Origin: Castellaniella hirudinis_A
Lineage (GTDB): Bacteria; Pseudomonadota; Gammaproteobacteria; Burkholderiales; Burkholderiaceae_B
Assembly: GCF_047468865.1 (NCBI RefSeq)
Contig: NZ_JBLGTV010000011.1
Location: 1 to 64,000, forward strand
Direction: 5' to 3'
DNA: 64,000 nt
In this document: one piece after another, positions 1 to 7,921 of the stretch
Layout of the letters: each line of letters starts with the position of its first letter
Position numbering within the stretch: position 1 is the first letter of the stretch
Program-made: the position numbers and the translations under genes
Notes under the pieces: model-generated
Databases searched by the model: none
Seen by the model: the letters and a program-made list of their open reading frames with translations, nothing else
Told to the model about the DNA's origin: nothing

Positions 1-76
1 TCAGCGGCCGTTGCCGCTGGAGAGTTTCCAGCACCCGCTATCGGTCTATAACGAGCTGCTGGAGGTGCGGGCGTGA
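1..76 (+). CDS. istA: IS21 transposase IstA, C-terminal end (partial)
   Basis: The frame from base 2 to the TGA at 74-76 encodes the last 24 residues of an IstA-type DDE transposase, ending LSVYNELLEVRA, a tail common in IS21-family IstA proteins. Its stop overlaps the GTG start of istB, the usual translationally coupled arrangement. The catalytic part lies upstream of the window, so integrity cannot be judged. Confidence 0.75.
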   Translation, partial: QRPLPLESFQHPLSVYNELLEVRA

Positions 77-843
77 ACCTTCAACACAATCGGATCGAAC
101 AACTGTGTGATGTGCTGAAGCTGGGCAGAATCAGCAGTGAATGGCCCGCCATCGCCCAGCAGTGCGCCCGCGAGGACGCCAGCCATAGCGACTTCCTGGA
201 GCGTCTGCTGAAGGTGGAGAACGATGCGCGTATCGAGCGCCAGCGCGCGGCATTGATGAAGGCTGCCACGCTGCCTTCGGTCAAGACCATTGAGGACTAT
301 GATTTCGCCTTCGCAAGTGGTGCTCCCCGGAGTCAGATTCAAGAACTGGCAGCATTGACGTTTATCGAACGCGCAGAGAACGTCGTGTTCCTCGGCCCCA
401 GCGGGGTGGGCAAGAGCCACCTGGCGCAGGCACTGGCCTACCGTGCCGTCATGGCGGGCATCAAAACCCGCTTCCTGAGCGCCGCCGAGCTGATGATGCA
501 GTTGGCCACCGCCCATAAACAAGATCGGCTCCAACAGTATTTCAATCGCGCAGTCCTGGGGCCACGATTACTGGTCATCGACGAGATTGGCTATTTGCCG
601 TTCGGACGAGAGGAAGCAAACCTGTTCTTCAACGTGGTGGCGCAGCGCTATGAGCGCACCAGCATCATCGTCACCAGCAATCTGCCGTTCAGCCAATGGT
701 CCTCATGCTTTGCCGAAGATCAAACGCTCACCGCCGCCTTGCTTGACCGGTTGCTGCACCACGCTCACATCGTGCAGATTGCCGGGGAAAGCTACCGACT
801 CAAGGACAAGCGCAAAGCAGGAAATATCAAGGTAAGGAACTAA
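73..843 (+). CDS. istB: IS21 transposition helper ATPase IstB
   Basis: This 256-residue AAA+ ATPase is the IS21 helper that assists IstA in target selection. Walker A (GPSGVGKS) is at residues 108-115 and Walker B (LLVIDEIGYLP) at about 166-176, with D170 and E171. The length is normal for IstB. A GTG start at 73 overlaps the istA stop; I chose it because it gives full length and the expected coupling. The frame is intact, so the element may still be active if istA is whole. Residual uncertainty is only which IS21 subgroup it belongs to. Confidence 0.92.
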   Translation: MNLQHNRIEQLCDVLKLGRISSEWPAIAQQCAREDASHSDFLERLLKVENDARIERQRAALMKAATLPSVKTIEDYDFAFASGAPRSQIQELAALTFIERAENVVFLGPSGVGKSHLAQALAYRAVMAGIKTRFLSAAELMMQLATAHKQDRLQQYFNRAVLGPRLLVIDEIGYLPFGREEANLFFNVVAQRYERTSIIVTSNLPFSQWSSCFAEDQTLTAALLDRLLHHAHIVQIAGESYRLKDKRKAGNIKVRN

Positions 844-922
844 GTTTTTGGACGCCGGGGTGGGTCAGATTTACTCCGACGATTCCGACGAAAGTGGGTC
901 AGTTTTCAGTCGGCGTTGACAG

Positions 923-1831
923 TTATACGCGCTGGTCGATTGGGCAGCCCCGATTGGGTTCCTGGATAAGGAATTGCAGGCCATCCGACATGCGGCGGTT
1001 CCATCCAAAGGCCGCAAAATGGTGGACAAACTGGTCAAGGTACGGCTATTGTCCGGGCATCCCGCGTACTTGCAGGTGCATCTGGAAGTCCAGGGACGGC
1101 TGGCCACCGAGGCGGATTTTCGAGCGTTTTCCTGGCGCGTCTTCCAGTACCACACGCTGTTGCAGATCCGTGAAATGCGCCGACAGGGTCTGACGACCCC
1201 GCCGCCCATCTACAGCCTGGGCATACTGATCGACCAGCCCGGCGCTGGGCAGGTGCCGGTCACGCAGCTGGTTCACCGGGATAAGTACCTGTCGCAAAAG
1301 ACCGAATTCGTCTTTCCGGTTGTAGAATTAAGGCAATGGGCCAATCGGCTGGACGACTTGGACGCCCTGGCCCCGCACAACCCGTTCGCGGTGTTTGTGA
1401 TGGCGCAAATCCAGGCATCCCGCCACCCGGACAAGTCCACGCGGTTGCGGCCTTTGATCGATTTGGTACGCCGCTTGTACGGCTATGGCTACGATCGGAA
1501 TCGAATTGGTCAACTGGTGCGCCTGGTGGAATGGGTGATTCGCCTGCCTACCGATCTGGAAACCGATTACTTGCAAGCTGCCCGGCAGCTGGAACAGGAG
1601 CATGAAATGAGCTACGTGACGATTGCCGAGCGGGTGTATACCCAGCAAGGGCTGAAGATGGGCATTGAGCAAGGCCAGGCCAATTTGCTGCTGCGCCAGA
1701 TCGAACGCCGCTTTGGCGCACAAGCCGACGACATCCATGAAAAAATCCGTTCGGCCAACAGCGCACAGTTGGAAGCCTGGTCATTGAATTTTGTCGATGC
1801 CCAGGTCTTGGATGACGTGTTCAAGGATTAA
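923..1831 (+). pseudogene. Rpn-family recombination-promoting nuclease, 5' end removed by IS21
   Basis: The open frame starts directly at the IS end without an initiator. Its first codons read ALVDWAAPIGFLDKELQAI, which matches the interior of Rpn (PD-(D/E)XK, former transposase_31) proteins, followed by VDKLVKVRLL and a strand ending HLEVQG, the nuclease core. The C-terminal part (LLLRQIERRFGA and beyond) resembles a DUF4351-type tail. The N-terminal few dozen residues are missing, so this is a truncated copy; an internal TTG at 974 could start a shorter product. The simplest reading is that the IS21 element inserted in the 5' part of the gene and that the missing segment lies beyond the element's left end. 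Confidence 0.8.
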
Positions 1832-1835
1832 GATG

Positions 1836-1853
1836 TGCCGCCGCCGTGCGGCA
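1836..1853 (+). terminator. short GC hairpin after the Rpn remnant
   Basis: TGCCGC (1836-1841) pairs with GCGGCA (1848-1853) around a 6-nt loop, just after the stop codon of the Rpn remnant. No T-run follows, so termination is only a guess. The rest of 1854-1971 shows nothing recognisable. Confidence 0.3.
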
Positions 1854-1971
1854 TAAGTGCAACCTCTCCTCGGCGTAGGCGTAGTCATTCTTAGCCTGGT
1901 CGCCCTTTGCAGGGTGGCAACCACCTGTTCAGCTGGATCGCCCGGGAGACAGCGGTGTCTGGCGCACCAGC

Positions 1972-2937
1972 TCAGGGCGAATTTTTCTTGCGCTTGGCCC
2001 GGGGGTGGGCCTGATCGTAGCTGGCGGCCAGATGCTGGAAGTCCAGCCGGGTGTAAATCTGTGTGGTCGAGATATTGGCGTGTCCCAGCAGTTCTTGCAC
2101 GGCGCGCAGATCCTGGGCGGATTGCAGCAGGTGGCTGGCGAAGCTGTGCCGCAGGCTGTGGGGATGCACGTGCAGCGGCAGCCCGGCAGCCCGGGCCAGG
2201 GCCTGCAGCTGTAATTGCACCACGCGGGGGGTAATACGCTGGTGCCGCCGGACGCCCAGGAACAAGGCGGCCTGGGTGTCGGCATCCGCTTGGGCGGGCA
2301 CGAACACAGGGCGCGCCGCCAACCAGGCTTGCACCGCCTGGCGGGCGGGCTGACCCAGGGGCACGGCGCGGGTCTTGCCGCCCTTGCCGCGCACGATGAC
2401 CTCGTTCTCGTCCAGGTCGATCCAACTGTGGGAGGCATAATCGCCCAGGCGCAGCGGCCGGTGATCCAGGCCGACCAGTTCCGACAGGCGCAGGCCGCAG
2501 GCGTACAGCAGCTCGAACATGGCCATGTCGCGTTTTTCCACCGGGGTTTGCGCGGGGGGCAATTGGCTGCGGTTCAGCAGGGCCTGGGCCTGATCCACCG
2601 ACAGAGCCTTGGGCAGGCTGCGCGGCAGGCGCGGCGCGCGCACTCCCTGGGTGGGATTGCGCGCCAGGCTGGCGTCCTGGGCGCGCCAGGCGAAATAGCT
2701 GCGCCAGGCCGACAGGCTGCGCGCCAGGCTGCGCGCCTGCAGGCCTTGCGCATGCAGGCGGCCGACGGCCTGGCGGATGTGGTGTTCTTGCAGGGTGTCC
2801 AGCGGGGTGTCGGCGAAGCAGGCCCGCAGGGCGTGCAGGTCGTGCCGGTACGCGTCGATGGTGTGGGCCGAATAGCGCTGCTGGGTGCGCAGTTCGGCCA
2901 ACCAGCGTTCGATGCGTTGGGAATCGTCGGCCGACAT
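1972..2937 (-). CDS. xerC: Tyrosine recombinase XerC
   Basis: A 321-residue site-specific recombinase that with XerD resolves chromosome dimers at dif during division. The N-terminal SAM-like core-binding domain (residues about 5-90) precedes the catalytic domain. The active-site set is complete: R150 (CGLRLSEL), K in GKGGK (184-188), H260 and R263 (HSLRHSFASH), H286 (LGHANIS) and the nucleophile Y295 (IYTR). The frame is open further upstream, but the ATG at 2937 gives the normal XerC length and avoids overlapping the DUF484 gene. Gene order dapF-DUF484-xerC is the one known from enterobacteria and many betaproteobacteria. Confidence 0.93.
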   Translation of the reverse strand: MSADDSQRIERWLAELRTQQRYSAHTIDAYRHDLHALRACFADTPLDTLQEHHIRQAVGRLHAQGLQARSLARSLSAWRSYFAWRAQDASLARNPTQGVRAPRLPRSLPKALSVDQAQALLNRSQLPPAQTPVEKRDMAMFELLYACGLRLSELVGLDHRPLRLGDYASHSWIDLDENEVIVRGKGGKTRAVPLGQPARQAVQAWLAARPVFVPAQADADTQAALFLGVRRHQRITPRVVQLQLQALARAAGLPLHVHPHSLRHSFASHLLQSAQDLRAVQELLGHANISTTQIYTRLDFQHLAASYDQAHPRAKRKKNSP

Positions 2938-2948
2938 GGGGGGCGGGT

Positions 2949-3650
2949 TCAGGCCGCCTGGGGGGCGTGGTGGCTCAGGCGCCCCAGGGCAGACCCGGCC
3001 AAGTCGGCGATCTGGGTCAGGAAATCGGTGGCCATCTCGCTGGTATAGCGCTGCGCGTCGCCCGACCCCAGCACCAGCAGGCCGATGGGATCCGAGCCGT
3101 GCAGCGTGCGCAGCGGCAGGATGGCCAGGGACAGGGGCTCGGCGGCCAGCCAGGCGGCGGCCTCTTGGCCTTTCAGCGGGCCGCAGTATGGCTGCGCCAG
3201 CGCCGCCGCGTACTGGCGGATTTCGGGCGTGATGTCCTGGGCGAAGGCGCTGTCTTGCAGCGCATCCAGGCCCCAGACCCGCAGGGCGACCGCGTCCAGG
3301 CCGAACTGTTCTTCCAGGCTGCGGACGATGTGCGCGGGGATCTGCAAGGCGTCGGGCTCGGCCAGCATCCGGGCGCACCAGCGCATCAAGGTCTGGCTGA
3401 TGCGCGCATTGCCGCCGGCGTGCTGCAGCAGCTGCATCAGGCGCTGCTCGTGTTCTTTGACCCGGCTGCGCAGTGTCATGACCTGCCGTTCCCCCAGCGA
3501 GATCGCCCGGCCCTGATGGGGGTGGGGCACACTGAGGGTGGCGAACACATCGGCGTGGTCGTCGAAGAATTGCGGGTTCCGGCTGAGAAAATCAGCCACG
3601 GCCTGGGCGCTGATCACATCCTGGGTCACGATAGGGTTCCTTCTGGGCAA
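2949..3650 (-). CDS. DUF484 family protein (YigA-like)
   Basis: A 233-residue protein of the DUF484 family, a GAF-like fold of unknown biochemical role. The start has the family's typical VADFLSRNPQFFDDHADVF, followed by VPHPHQGRAISLGERQ and a coiled-coil stretch, then a GAF-like half (VLGSGDAQRY near residue 200). It lies 11 bp upstream of xerC and 43 bp downstream of dapF in one minus-strand run, the classic dapF-DUF484-xerC order, suggesting co-transcription. No function should be inferred beyond that linkage. Confidence 0.88.
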   Translation of the reverse strand: MPRRNPIVTQDVISAQAVADFLSRNPQFFDDHADVFATLSVPHPHQGRAISLGERQVMTLRSRVKEHEQRLMQLLQHAGGNARISQTLMRWCARMLAEPDALQIPAHIVRSLEEQFGLDAVALRVWGLDALQDSAFAQDITPEIRQYAAALAQPYCGPLKGQEAAAWLAAEPLSLAILPLRTLHGSDPIGLLVLGSGDAQRYTSEMATDFLTQIADLAGSALGRLSHHAPQAA

Positions 3651-3693
3651 GACGATCTAGTCTATAGGCAATCGGGCCGGGAAAGCAAAGCGG

Positions 3694-4593
3694 TCATCCA
3701 GGGGACGAGACATGATCCGGCAGGTGGGCGGTCAGGGCGTCGATGTCGACCTGGCCCCGGAAGACGGTGACGGCCGGGCCTTGCATGGTCAGGGATTGGC
3801 CGTCCCACTGGATTTGCAGGATCCCGCCGCGGGTGTGGACTTGCACGGGGCTGTCCAGCAGGCCCTGGCGGATGCCGGCCAGGGCGGCGGCGCAGGCGCC
3901 AGTGCCGCAGGCCAGGGTTTCGCCCGCCCCGCGCTCGTAGACGCGCAGGCGGATGGCATGCCGATCCAGCACCTGCATGAAGCCGACGTTGACCCGCTGG
4001 TGAAAACGGGGATGGCTTTCAAGGGCGGAGCCAAGCTGCCGCACGGGATAGCGATCCACCTGGTCGACCTGGATGACGGCGTGCGGGTTGGAGATGGCCG
4101 CGATGCTGAACCAGAGGCTTGTGCTCCCGGGCGGGGCAATGTCCAAGGCGTATTGCGTGTCGTCGCCCACGGTGCGTGCGGCCAGCCCCTGGGCGTCGAA
4201 GTCCAGGTCGGCGGGGGTAAACCCGGTGCGGCCCATGTCCACGGCCACCTGGCCATCGGCGGATTCCCGCAGCAACAGCAGGCCGGTGGAGATTTCGGCG
4301 CGCAAGGGGTTGCGCCGCGACAGTCCCTGTTCGTGCACGAAGCGCACGAAGCAGCGCGCCCCATTGCCGCAGTGCTGCACTTCGCCGCCGTCGGCATTGA
4401 AAATCCGATAGCGGAAATCGGCCGCTGGATCCAGCGGATCCTCGACCAGCAGGATTTGATCGGCGCCGATGCCGAAATGGCGGTCTGCCAAGGCCCGCAC
4501 GCGCGCGGGCGTCAGGGCGATGGGCTGGCGCACGCCGTCCAGGACGATGAAATCGTTGCCTGCGCCGTGCATTTTGGTGAAGTTCCAGAGCAT
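3694..4593 (-). CDS. dapF: Diaminopimelate epimerase
   Basis: Converts LL- to meso-diaminopimelate for lysine and peptidoglycan synthesis in the cytoplasm. The 299-residue protein has the two-fold epimerase architecture with both catalytic cysteines visible: C75 in HCGNGARC and C229 in LACGTGAC. The N-terminus (FTKMHGAGNDF) is the family signature and fixes the ATG start. It is the third gene of the minus-strand run with DUF484 and xerC, and lies 25 bp downstream of an acyltransferase gene. Confidence 0.97.
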   Translation of the reverse strand: MLWNFTKMHGAGNDFIVLDGVRQPIALTPARVRALADRHFGIGADQILLVEDPLDPAADFRYRIFNADGGEVQHCGNGARCFVRFVHEQGLSRRNPLRAEISTGLLLLRESADGQVAVDMGRTGFTPADLDFDAQGLAARTVGDDTQYALDIAPPGSTSLWFSIAAISNPHAVIQVDQVDRYPVRQLGSALESHPRFHQRVNVGFMQVLDRHAIRLRVYERGAGETLACGTGACAAALAGIRQGLLDSPVQVHTRGGILQIQWDGQSLTMQGPAVTVFRGQVDIDALTAHLPDHVSSPG

Positions 4594-4618
4594 GTCGTGG
4601 CCTGTCGGAGGTATTGGG

Positions 4619-5509
4619 TCAGTAGAAACCCGGCTGGCCTTCGGGCCGGGTCTTGAAGCGCCGGTGCACCCAGTAGTATTGGGCCGCGTCGGGCCGGACT
4701 TCGGCTTCGATCAGGCGATTGAGCCGCGCCGTGGCGGCCACCGGGTCGTCCGCGCCGGGGAAATCCGTCACCGGCGGGCCGATATGCACGCTGTATTGGC
4801 CGGTGTCCGGGTCGAGCCGGCTGATGATGGGTACGACGGCGGCATCCCAACTGGCGGCGATCTGGGCCGCCGACAGCAAGGTGGCGGCGGGCACCCCGAA
4901 AAACGGCACGAAGGCGCTGCCCTGGCGGCCGAAGTCCATGTCCGGCAGGTAATACACCGGGATGCCCCGGCGCAGCTGGCGGATCAGGCCGCGCACGCCG
5001 TCGTGGCGGCTGATCAGATGCACTTGGTTGAAGCGCCCGCGCCCCTGGCGCACGATCTCGTCCACGTCCGGGTCGCTCTGGCGCGTGTACAGTGTGGCGG
5101 ATTCCCGCAGAAACAGGGTCAGGCGGGTGGCGGCGGCATCCAGCGCGATGAAGTGCGGGGCGAACATCACAATCCGGCGGCCCTGATCCAACAGGGTTTG
5201 CAGGTGGTGTTCACCCTGCAGCCGCACGGTATCCTGGATGCGCTGCGGGCTGCCGAACCAGCATAGGCCCCGATCCACGAAGGATTGCGCCAGCAGTCGG
5301 AAATGGCGTCGCGCCAGGGCGTCGCGCTGATCCTGGGGCAGGTCTGGAAAGCATTGGGCGAGGTTGACGCGCACAATATGGGCGCGGGATTTCAGCAGAC
5401 GGGGCACCAGCCAGCCCAGCACGCGCCCCCAGCGCAGCCGTGTCGGCGTGGGGCAGCGGCCAAAATAGCCCAGCAGCGCCCGGATCAATGGTTTTTTATC
5501 GAATGCCAT
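4619..5509 (-). CDS. lpxL: LpxL/HtrB-family lipid A acyltransferase (first of two)
   Basis: A 296-residue inner-membrane lysophospholipid acyltransferase of the LpxL/HtrB/MsbB family, which adds secondary acyl chains to lipid A from acyl-ACP. The catalytic HX4D motif is at 119-124 (HFIALD). The ATG at 5509 (MAFDKKPL) is preferred to the upstream in-frame start at 5551. The second paralogue lies directly upstream; tandem LpxL paralogues with different chain specificity are known in Bordetella, so they probably place different acyl groups. Which chain each adds cannot be told from sequence. Confidence 0.88.
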   Translation of the reverse strand: MAFDKKPLIRALLGYFGRCPTPTRLRWGRVLGWLVPRLLKSRAHIVRVNLAQCFPDLPQDQRDALARRHFRLLAQSFVDRGLCWFGSPQRIQDTVRLQGEHHLQTLLDQGRRIVMFAPHFIALDAAATRLTLFLRESATLYTRQSDPDVDEIVRQGRGRFNQVHLISRHDGVRGLIRQLRRGIPVYYLPDMDFGRQGSAFVPFFGVPAATLLSAAQIAASWDAAVVPIISRLDPDTGQYSVHIGPPVTDFPGADDPVAATARLNRLIEAEVRPDAAQYYWVHRRFKTRPEGQPGFY

Positions 5510-5575
5510 GATCCGCGCATTGTATGCCTTGCGCTGTGCGGATTCGAGCAAAACGCCGGCCCAGAAGCCAAAACA

Positions 5576-6433
5576 TCACCCCGCAATACCTTCATTCGGG
5601 TGTGGCGGCGCATCATCCGGTTCTTTGTAGCGGTTGTAGCTCCATAGATACTGCTCGGGAAACCGCCGGATCAGCGCTTCCATCGCCTGGTTGATCGCCA
5701 ACGCCAGCGCTTCCGGTGTTTCTGGCAAAGGCTCCGGCAGGCGCAGATAATGAATCCGCCATCCCTTGCCGGCGGGCAGGCGTTCGCCCGCCGTCAGAAT
5801 GACCGCCACGCCCGTTTGCAGGGCCAGGCGGGCGGCCAGTGTCATGGTCAGGGCGTAGTCGCCGAAGAAAGGCAGCCACAGGCCGTCGCCTTCGCGCGGC
5901 ACCTGGTCGGGCAGCATGCCGACCGCCTCGCCGCGCTTCAGGGCGCGCACAAAGGCGCGCACCCCGTGGCGGTTGGCCGGCACGGCCCGCAGATTGTGCA
6001 TGTCGCGGGCGGATTCCACGATGGGATCCAGACGCGGGCTGCGCGATGGGCGGAACATCACCGTCAGGGGGCCGTATTGCGTCAGGTGCCGGGCGGTGAT
6101 TTCAAAGCAGCCCAGATGCGGGGTCAGGTACAGCACGCCCCGGCCTTCGGCCAGGGCGGCCTGCACGATGCTTTCCTGGTCGCTGCGGGTGTGCGTCAGG
6201 CAGTCGCGGGTGCGCCACCACACCTTGGGGATTTCGGCGATCATGGCCCCGGACTGCGCCGCCGCTCGGCGGAAAAATGCGGGGTCGTCGTAGCCTGCCC
6301 GCCGGGCATTGGCCTGGATGCGCTGGCGATAGCGGCCCGGGAAAGCATACACGGCCCGGCCCAACAGGCGGCCGATCGCCTGCAGCCAGGACAGCGGCAG
6401 GCGGGCCAAGGAACGGACAAGAAACAACAGCAT
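5576..6433 (-). CDS. lpxL: LpxL/HtrB-family lipid A acyltransferase (second of two)
   Basis: A 285-residue paralogue of the preceding acyltransferase with an N-terminal hydrophobic/basic anchor (LLFLVRSLARLPLSWLQAIG) and an HX4E catalytic motif at 106-111 (HLGCFE). It is the first gene of the minus-strand run toward dapF and xerC and is transcribed divergently from metK. The two copies differ widely, so they are an old duplication. An 8-bp inverted repeat about 30 bp upstream of its start (6464-6487) may be an operator. Substrate chain is not inferable. Confidence 0.88.
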   Translation of the reverse strand: MLLFLVRSLARLPLSWLQAIGRLLGRAVYAFPGRYRQRIQANARRAGYDDPAFFRRAAAQSGAMIAEIPKVWWRTRDCLTHTRSDQESIVQAALAEGRGVLYLTPHLGCFEITARHLTQYGPLTVMFRPSRSPRLDPIVESARDMHNLRAVPANRHGVRAFVRALKRGEAVGMLPDQVPREGDGLWLPFFGDYALTMTLAARLALQTGVAVILTAGERLPAGKGWRIHYLRLPEPLPETPEALALAINQAMEALIRRFPEQYLWSYNRYKEPDDAPPHPNEGIAG

Positions 6434-6463
6434 GGCTTGGGTGGTATCTCGGGTGATGGGGGC

Positions 6464-6487
6464 AATATCCCTGTTGCCTGGGATATT
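6464..6487. promoter_or_regulatory. Inverted repeat between acyltransferase and metK
   Basis: AATATCCC (6464-6471) and GGGATATT (6480-6487) form perfect 8-bp arms separated by 8 nt. The site is 30 bp upstream of the divergent acyltransferase start and ahead of the metK -10 candidate (TAAAAT, 6514-6519). It could be a dimeric-regulator operator. No regulator was recognised for it. Confidence 0.45.
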
Positions 6488-6513
6488 TTGTGCGGGCCCG
6501 GGGTATTTTCGCT

Positions 6514-6600
6514 TAAAATCGAAGGGATCGCTGAGTTAACCGACAACTTGCGGAGCGATCCCCGCGCCGGTTCAAGCGCGGTCTAAAACCGCTAAAGCGT
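6514..6600 (+). promoter_or_regulatory. SAM-II-like riboswitch in the metK leader
   Basis: P1 is a perfect 9-bp stem: GGGATCGCT (6524-6532) with AGCGATCCC (6554-6562). Its loop carries GAGTTAACCG then TTGCGG, matching the SAM-II loop signature (TGATTTAACCG...TTGC). Downstream TCTAAAACCGCTAAAGCG (6582-6599) matches the conserved TAAA...GCTAAA strand, and GCGG (6550-6553) can pair with CCGC (6589-6592) as the pseudoknot. A small inserted hairpin (6562-6567 with 6576-6581) fits between. A -10-like TAAAAT (6514-6519) places the transcript start at the base of P1. The call is by pattern; covariance scoring was not possible. Confidence 0.75.
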
Positions 6601-6644
6601 CGCGCCCCGATACATCCAGAGGTGCAACGCGTTTCGTTCAACCT

Positions 6645-6673
6645 CTCACCGGGCATTCCGGTGCCTATAAGGA
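6645..6673 (+). promoter_or_regulatory. Hairpin and Shine-Dalgarno before metK
   Basis: CACCGG and CCGGTG around GCATT form a 6-bp hairpin at about 6648-6664, immediately before the AAGGA ribosome binding site (6669-6673) that supports the GTG start at 6683. A second stem (AGAGGT...ACCTCT) precedes it. These could be the expression platform of the riboswitch, acting on translation since there is no T-run. Confidence 0.4.
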
Positions 6674-6682
6674 CGTATCGCT

Positions 6683-7846
6683 GTGGCAAACAACGATTTT
6701 CTCTTTACTTCCGAATCTGTCTCCGAAGGCCATCCCGACAAGGTCGCCGATCAAATCTCCGACGCCATCCTCGACGCCTTGCTCGAACAAGACCCGCATT
6801 CCCGCGTGGCCGCCGAAACCCTGTGCAACACCGGCCTGGTGGTGCTGGCCGGCGAAATCACCTCGCAGGCCAATGTCGATTACATCCAGGTGGCACGCGA
6901 CACCATCCGCCGCATCGGCTACGACAACACTGATTACGGCATCGACTACAAGGGCTGCGCTGTGCTGGTGGCCTACGACAAGCAATCCCCCGATATCGCC
7001 CAGGGTGTGGATCGCACCCCCGAAGAAATCCTCAATCAGGGTGCGGGCGACCAGGGCCTGATGTTTGGCTACGCTTGCGATGAAACCCCGGATCTCATGC
7101 CCGCCCCCATCTGGTACGCGCACCGCATCGTGCAGCGCCAGGCCGAACTGCGCAAGGACGGCCGTCTGCCCTGGCTGCGCCCGGATGCCAAGTCGCAGGT
7201 GACCTTCCGCTACCTGGACGGCAAGCCCGCCGAGGTCGATACCGTGGTGCTGTCCACCCAGCACCACCCGGATATTTCCCAGGCCGATATTCGCGACGCC
7301 GCGATTGAGCACATCATCCGCCCGGTGTTCGCCGACGGCCTGCTGACCGACAAGACCAAGTTTCTGATCAACCCCACGGGCAAGTTCGTCATCGGCGGCC
7401 CGCAGGGCGATTGCGGCCTGACCGGGCGCAAGATCATTGTGGATACCTACGGCGGTGCCTGCCCGCACGGCGGCGGCGCGTTCTCCGGCAAGGATCCCTC
7501 CAAGGTCGACCGTTCCGCCGCCTATGCCGCCCGCTATGTGGCCAAGAACATCGTGGCCGCCGGCCTGGCGCGCCAGTGCCAGGTGCAGGTCAGCTACGCC
7601 ATCGGCGTGGCCGAGCCCATCAACATCACGGTCTACACCGAGGGCACGGGTGTGATCCCCGACGAGCAAATCGCCCGCCTGGTGCGCGAACACTTCGATC
7701 TGCGCCCCAAAGGCATCATCAACATGCTGGATCTGCTGCGTCCCATTTACACCAAGTCCGCCGCCTACGGCCACTTTGGCCGCAGCGAACCCGAATTCAG
7801 CTGGGAAGCCACCGACAAGGTGCAGGTGCTGAAAGCGGCGGCTTGA
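6683..7846 (+). CDS. metK: S-adenosylmethionine synthase
   Basis: Makes SAM from methionine and ATP. The 387-residue protein has all family signatures: GHPDKVADQISDA from residue 16 (catalytic His17), GAGDQGLMFGYA, and the GGGAFSGKDPSKVDRSAAY loop. The start is GTG, fixed by the AAGGA site 9 nt upstream and by the conserved N-terminus (NNDFLFTSESVSEGHP). The gene sits behind a SAM-II-like riboswitch, so high SAM should lower its expression. The related ahcY-metF unit follows about 2.5 kb downstream. Confidence 0.98.
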   Translation: MANNDFLFTSESVSEGHPDKVADQISDAILDALLEQDPHSRVAAETLCNTGLVVLAGEITSQANVDYIQVARDTIRRIGYDNTDYGIDYKGCAVLVAYDKQSPDIAQGVDRTPEEILNQGAGDQGLMFGYACDETPDLMPAPIWYAHRIVQRQAELRKDGRLPWLRPDAKSQVTFRYLDGKPAEVDTVVLSTQHHPDISQADIRDAAIEHIIRPVFADGLLTDKTKFLINPTGKFVIGGPQGDCGLTGRKIIVDTYGGACPHGGGAFSGKDPSKVDRSAAYAARYVAKNIVAAGLARQCQVQVSYAIGVAEPINITVYTEGTGVIPDEQIARLVREHFDLRPKGIINMLDLLRPIYTKSAAYGHFGRSEPEFSWEATDKVQVLKAAA

Positions 7847-7864
7847 TCCGGCGACGAAACGGCA

Positions 7865-7909
7865 GGTATCTGAAGATACCGCGTGGCGCCGGGTTCACTT
7901 CCCCGGCGC
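7865..7909 (+). terminator. Tandem hairpins after metK
   Basis: GGTATC/GATACC with a TGAA tetraloop (7865-7880) is followed by a stronger stem, GCGCCGGG (7886-7893) with CCCGGCGC (7902-7909). They lie between the convergent ends of metK and the LysR gene and could end both transcripts. A clear T-run is lacking. Confidence 0.5.
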
Positions 7910-7921
7910 TGCTCCCTATCC

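Larger units (their letters stand above)
1..921 (+). mobile_element. IS21-family insertion sequence, right-hand part
   Basis: The window opens inside an IS21-family element: the last codons of istA, a complete istB overlapping it, and a non-coding right end. Two 22-bp subterminal repeats, both beginning GTGGGTCAG, lie at 860-881 and 894-915 and differ at only a few bases. This multiple-repeat end is typical of IS21 relatives. The element appears to end with the GTTGACA at 915-921, because from about 922 an unrelated reading frame (Rpn-like nuclease) runs without a start. The left end and target duplication are outside the window. Confidence 0.85.
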
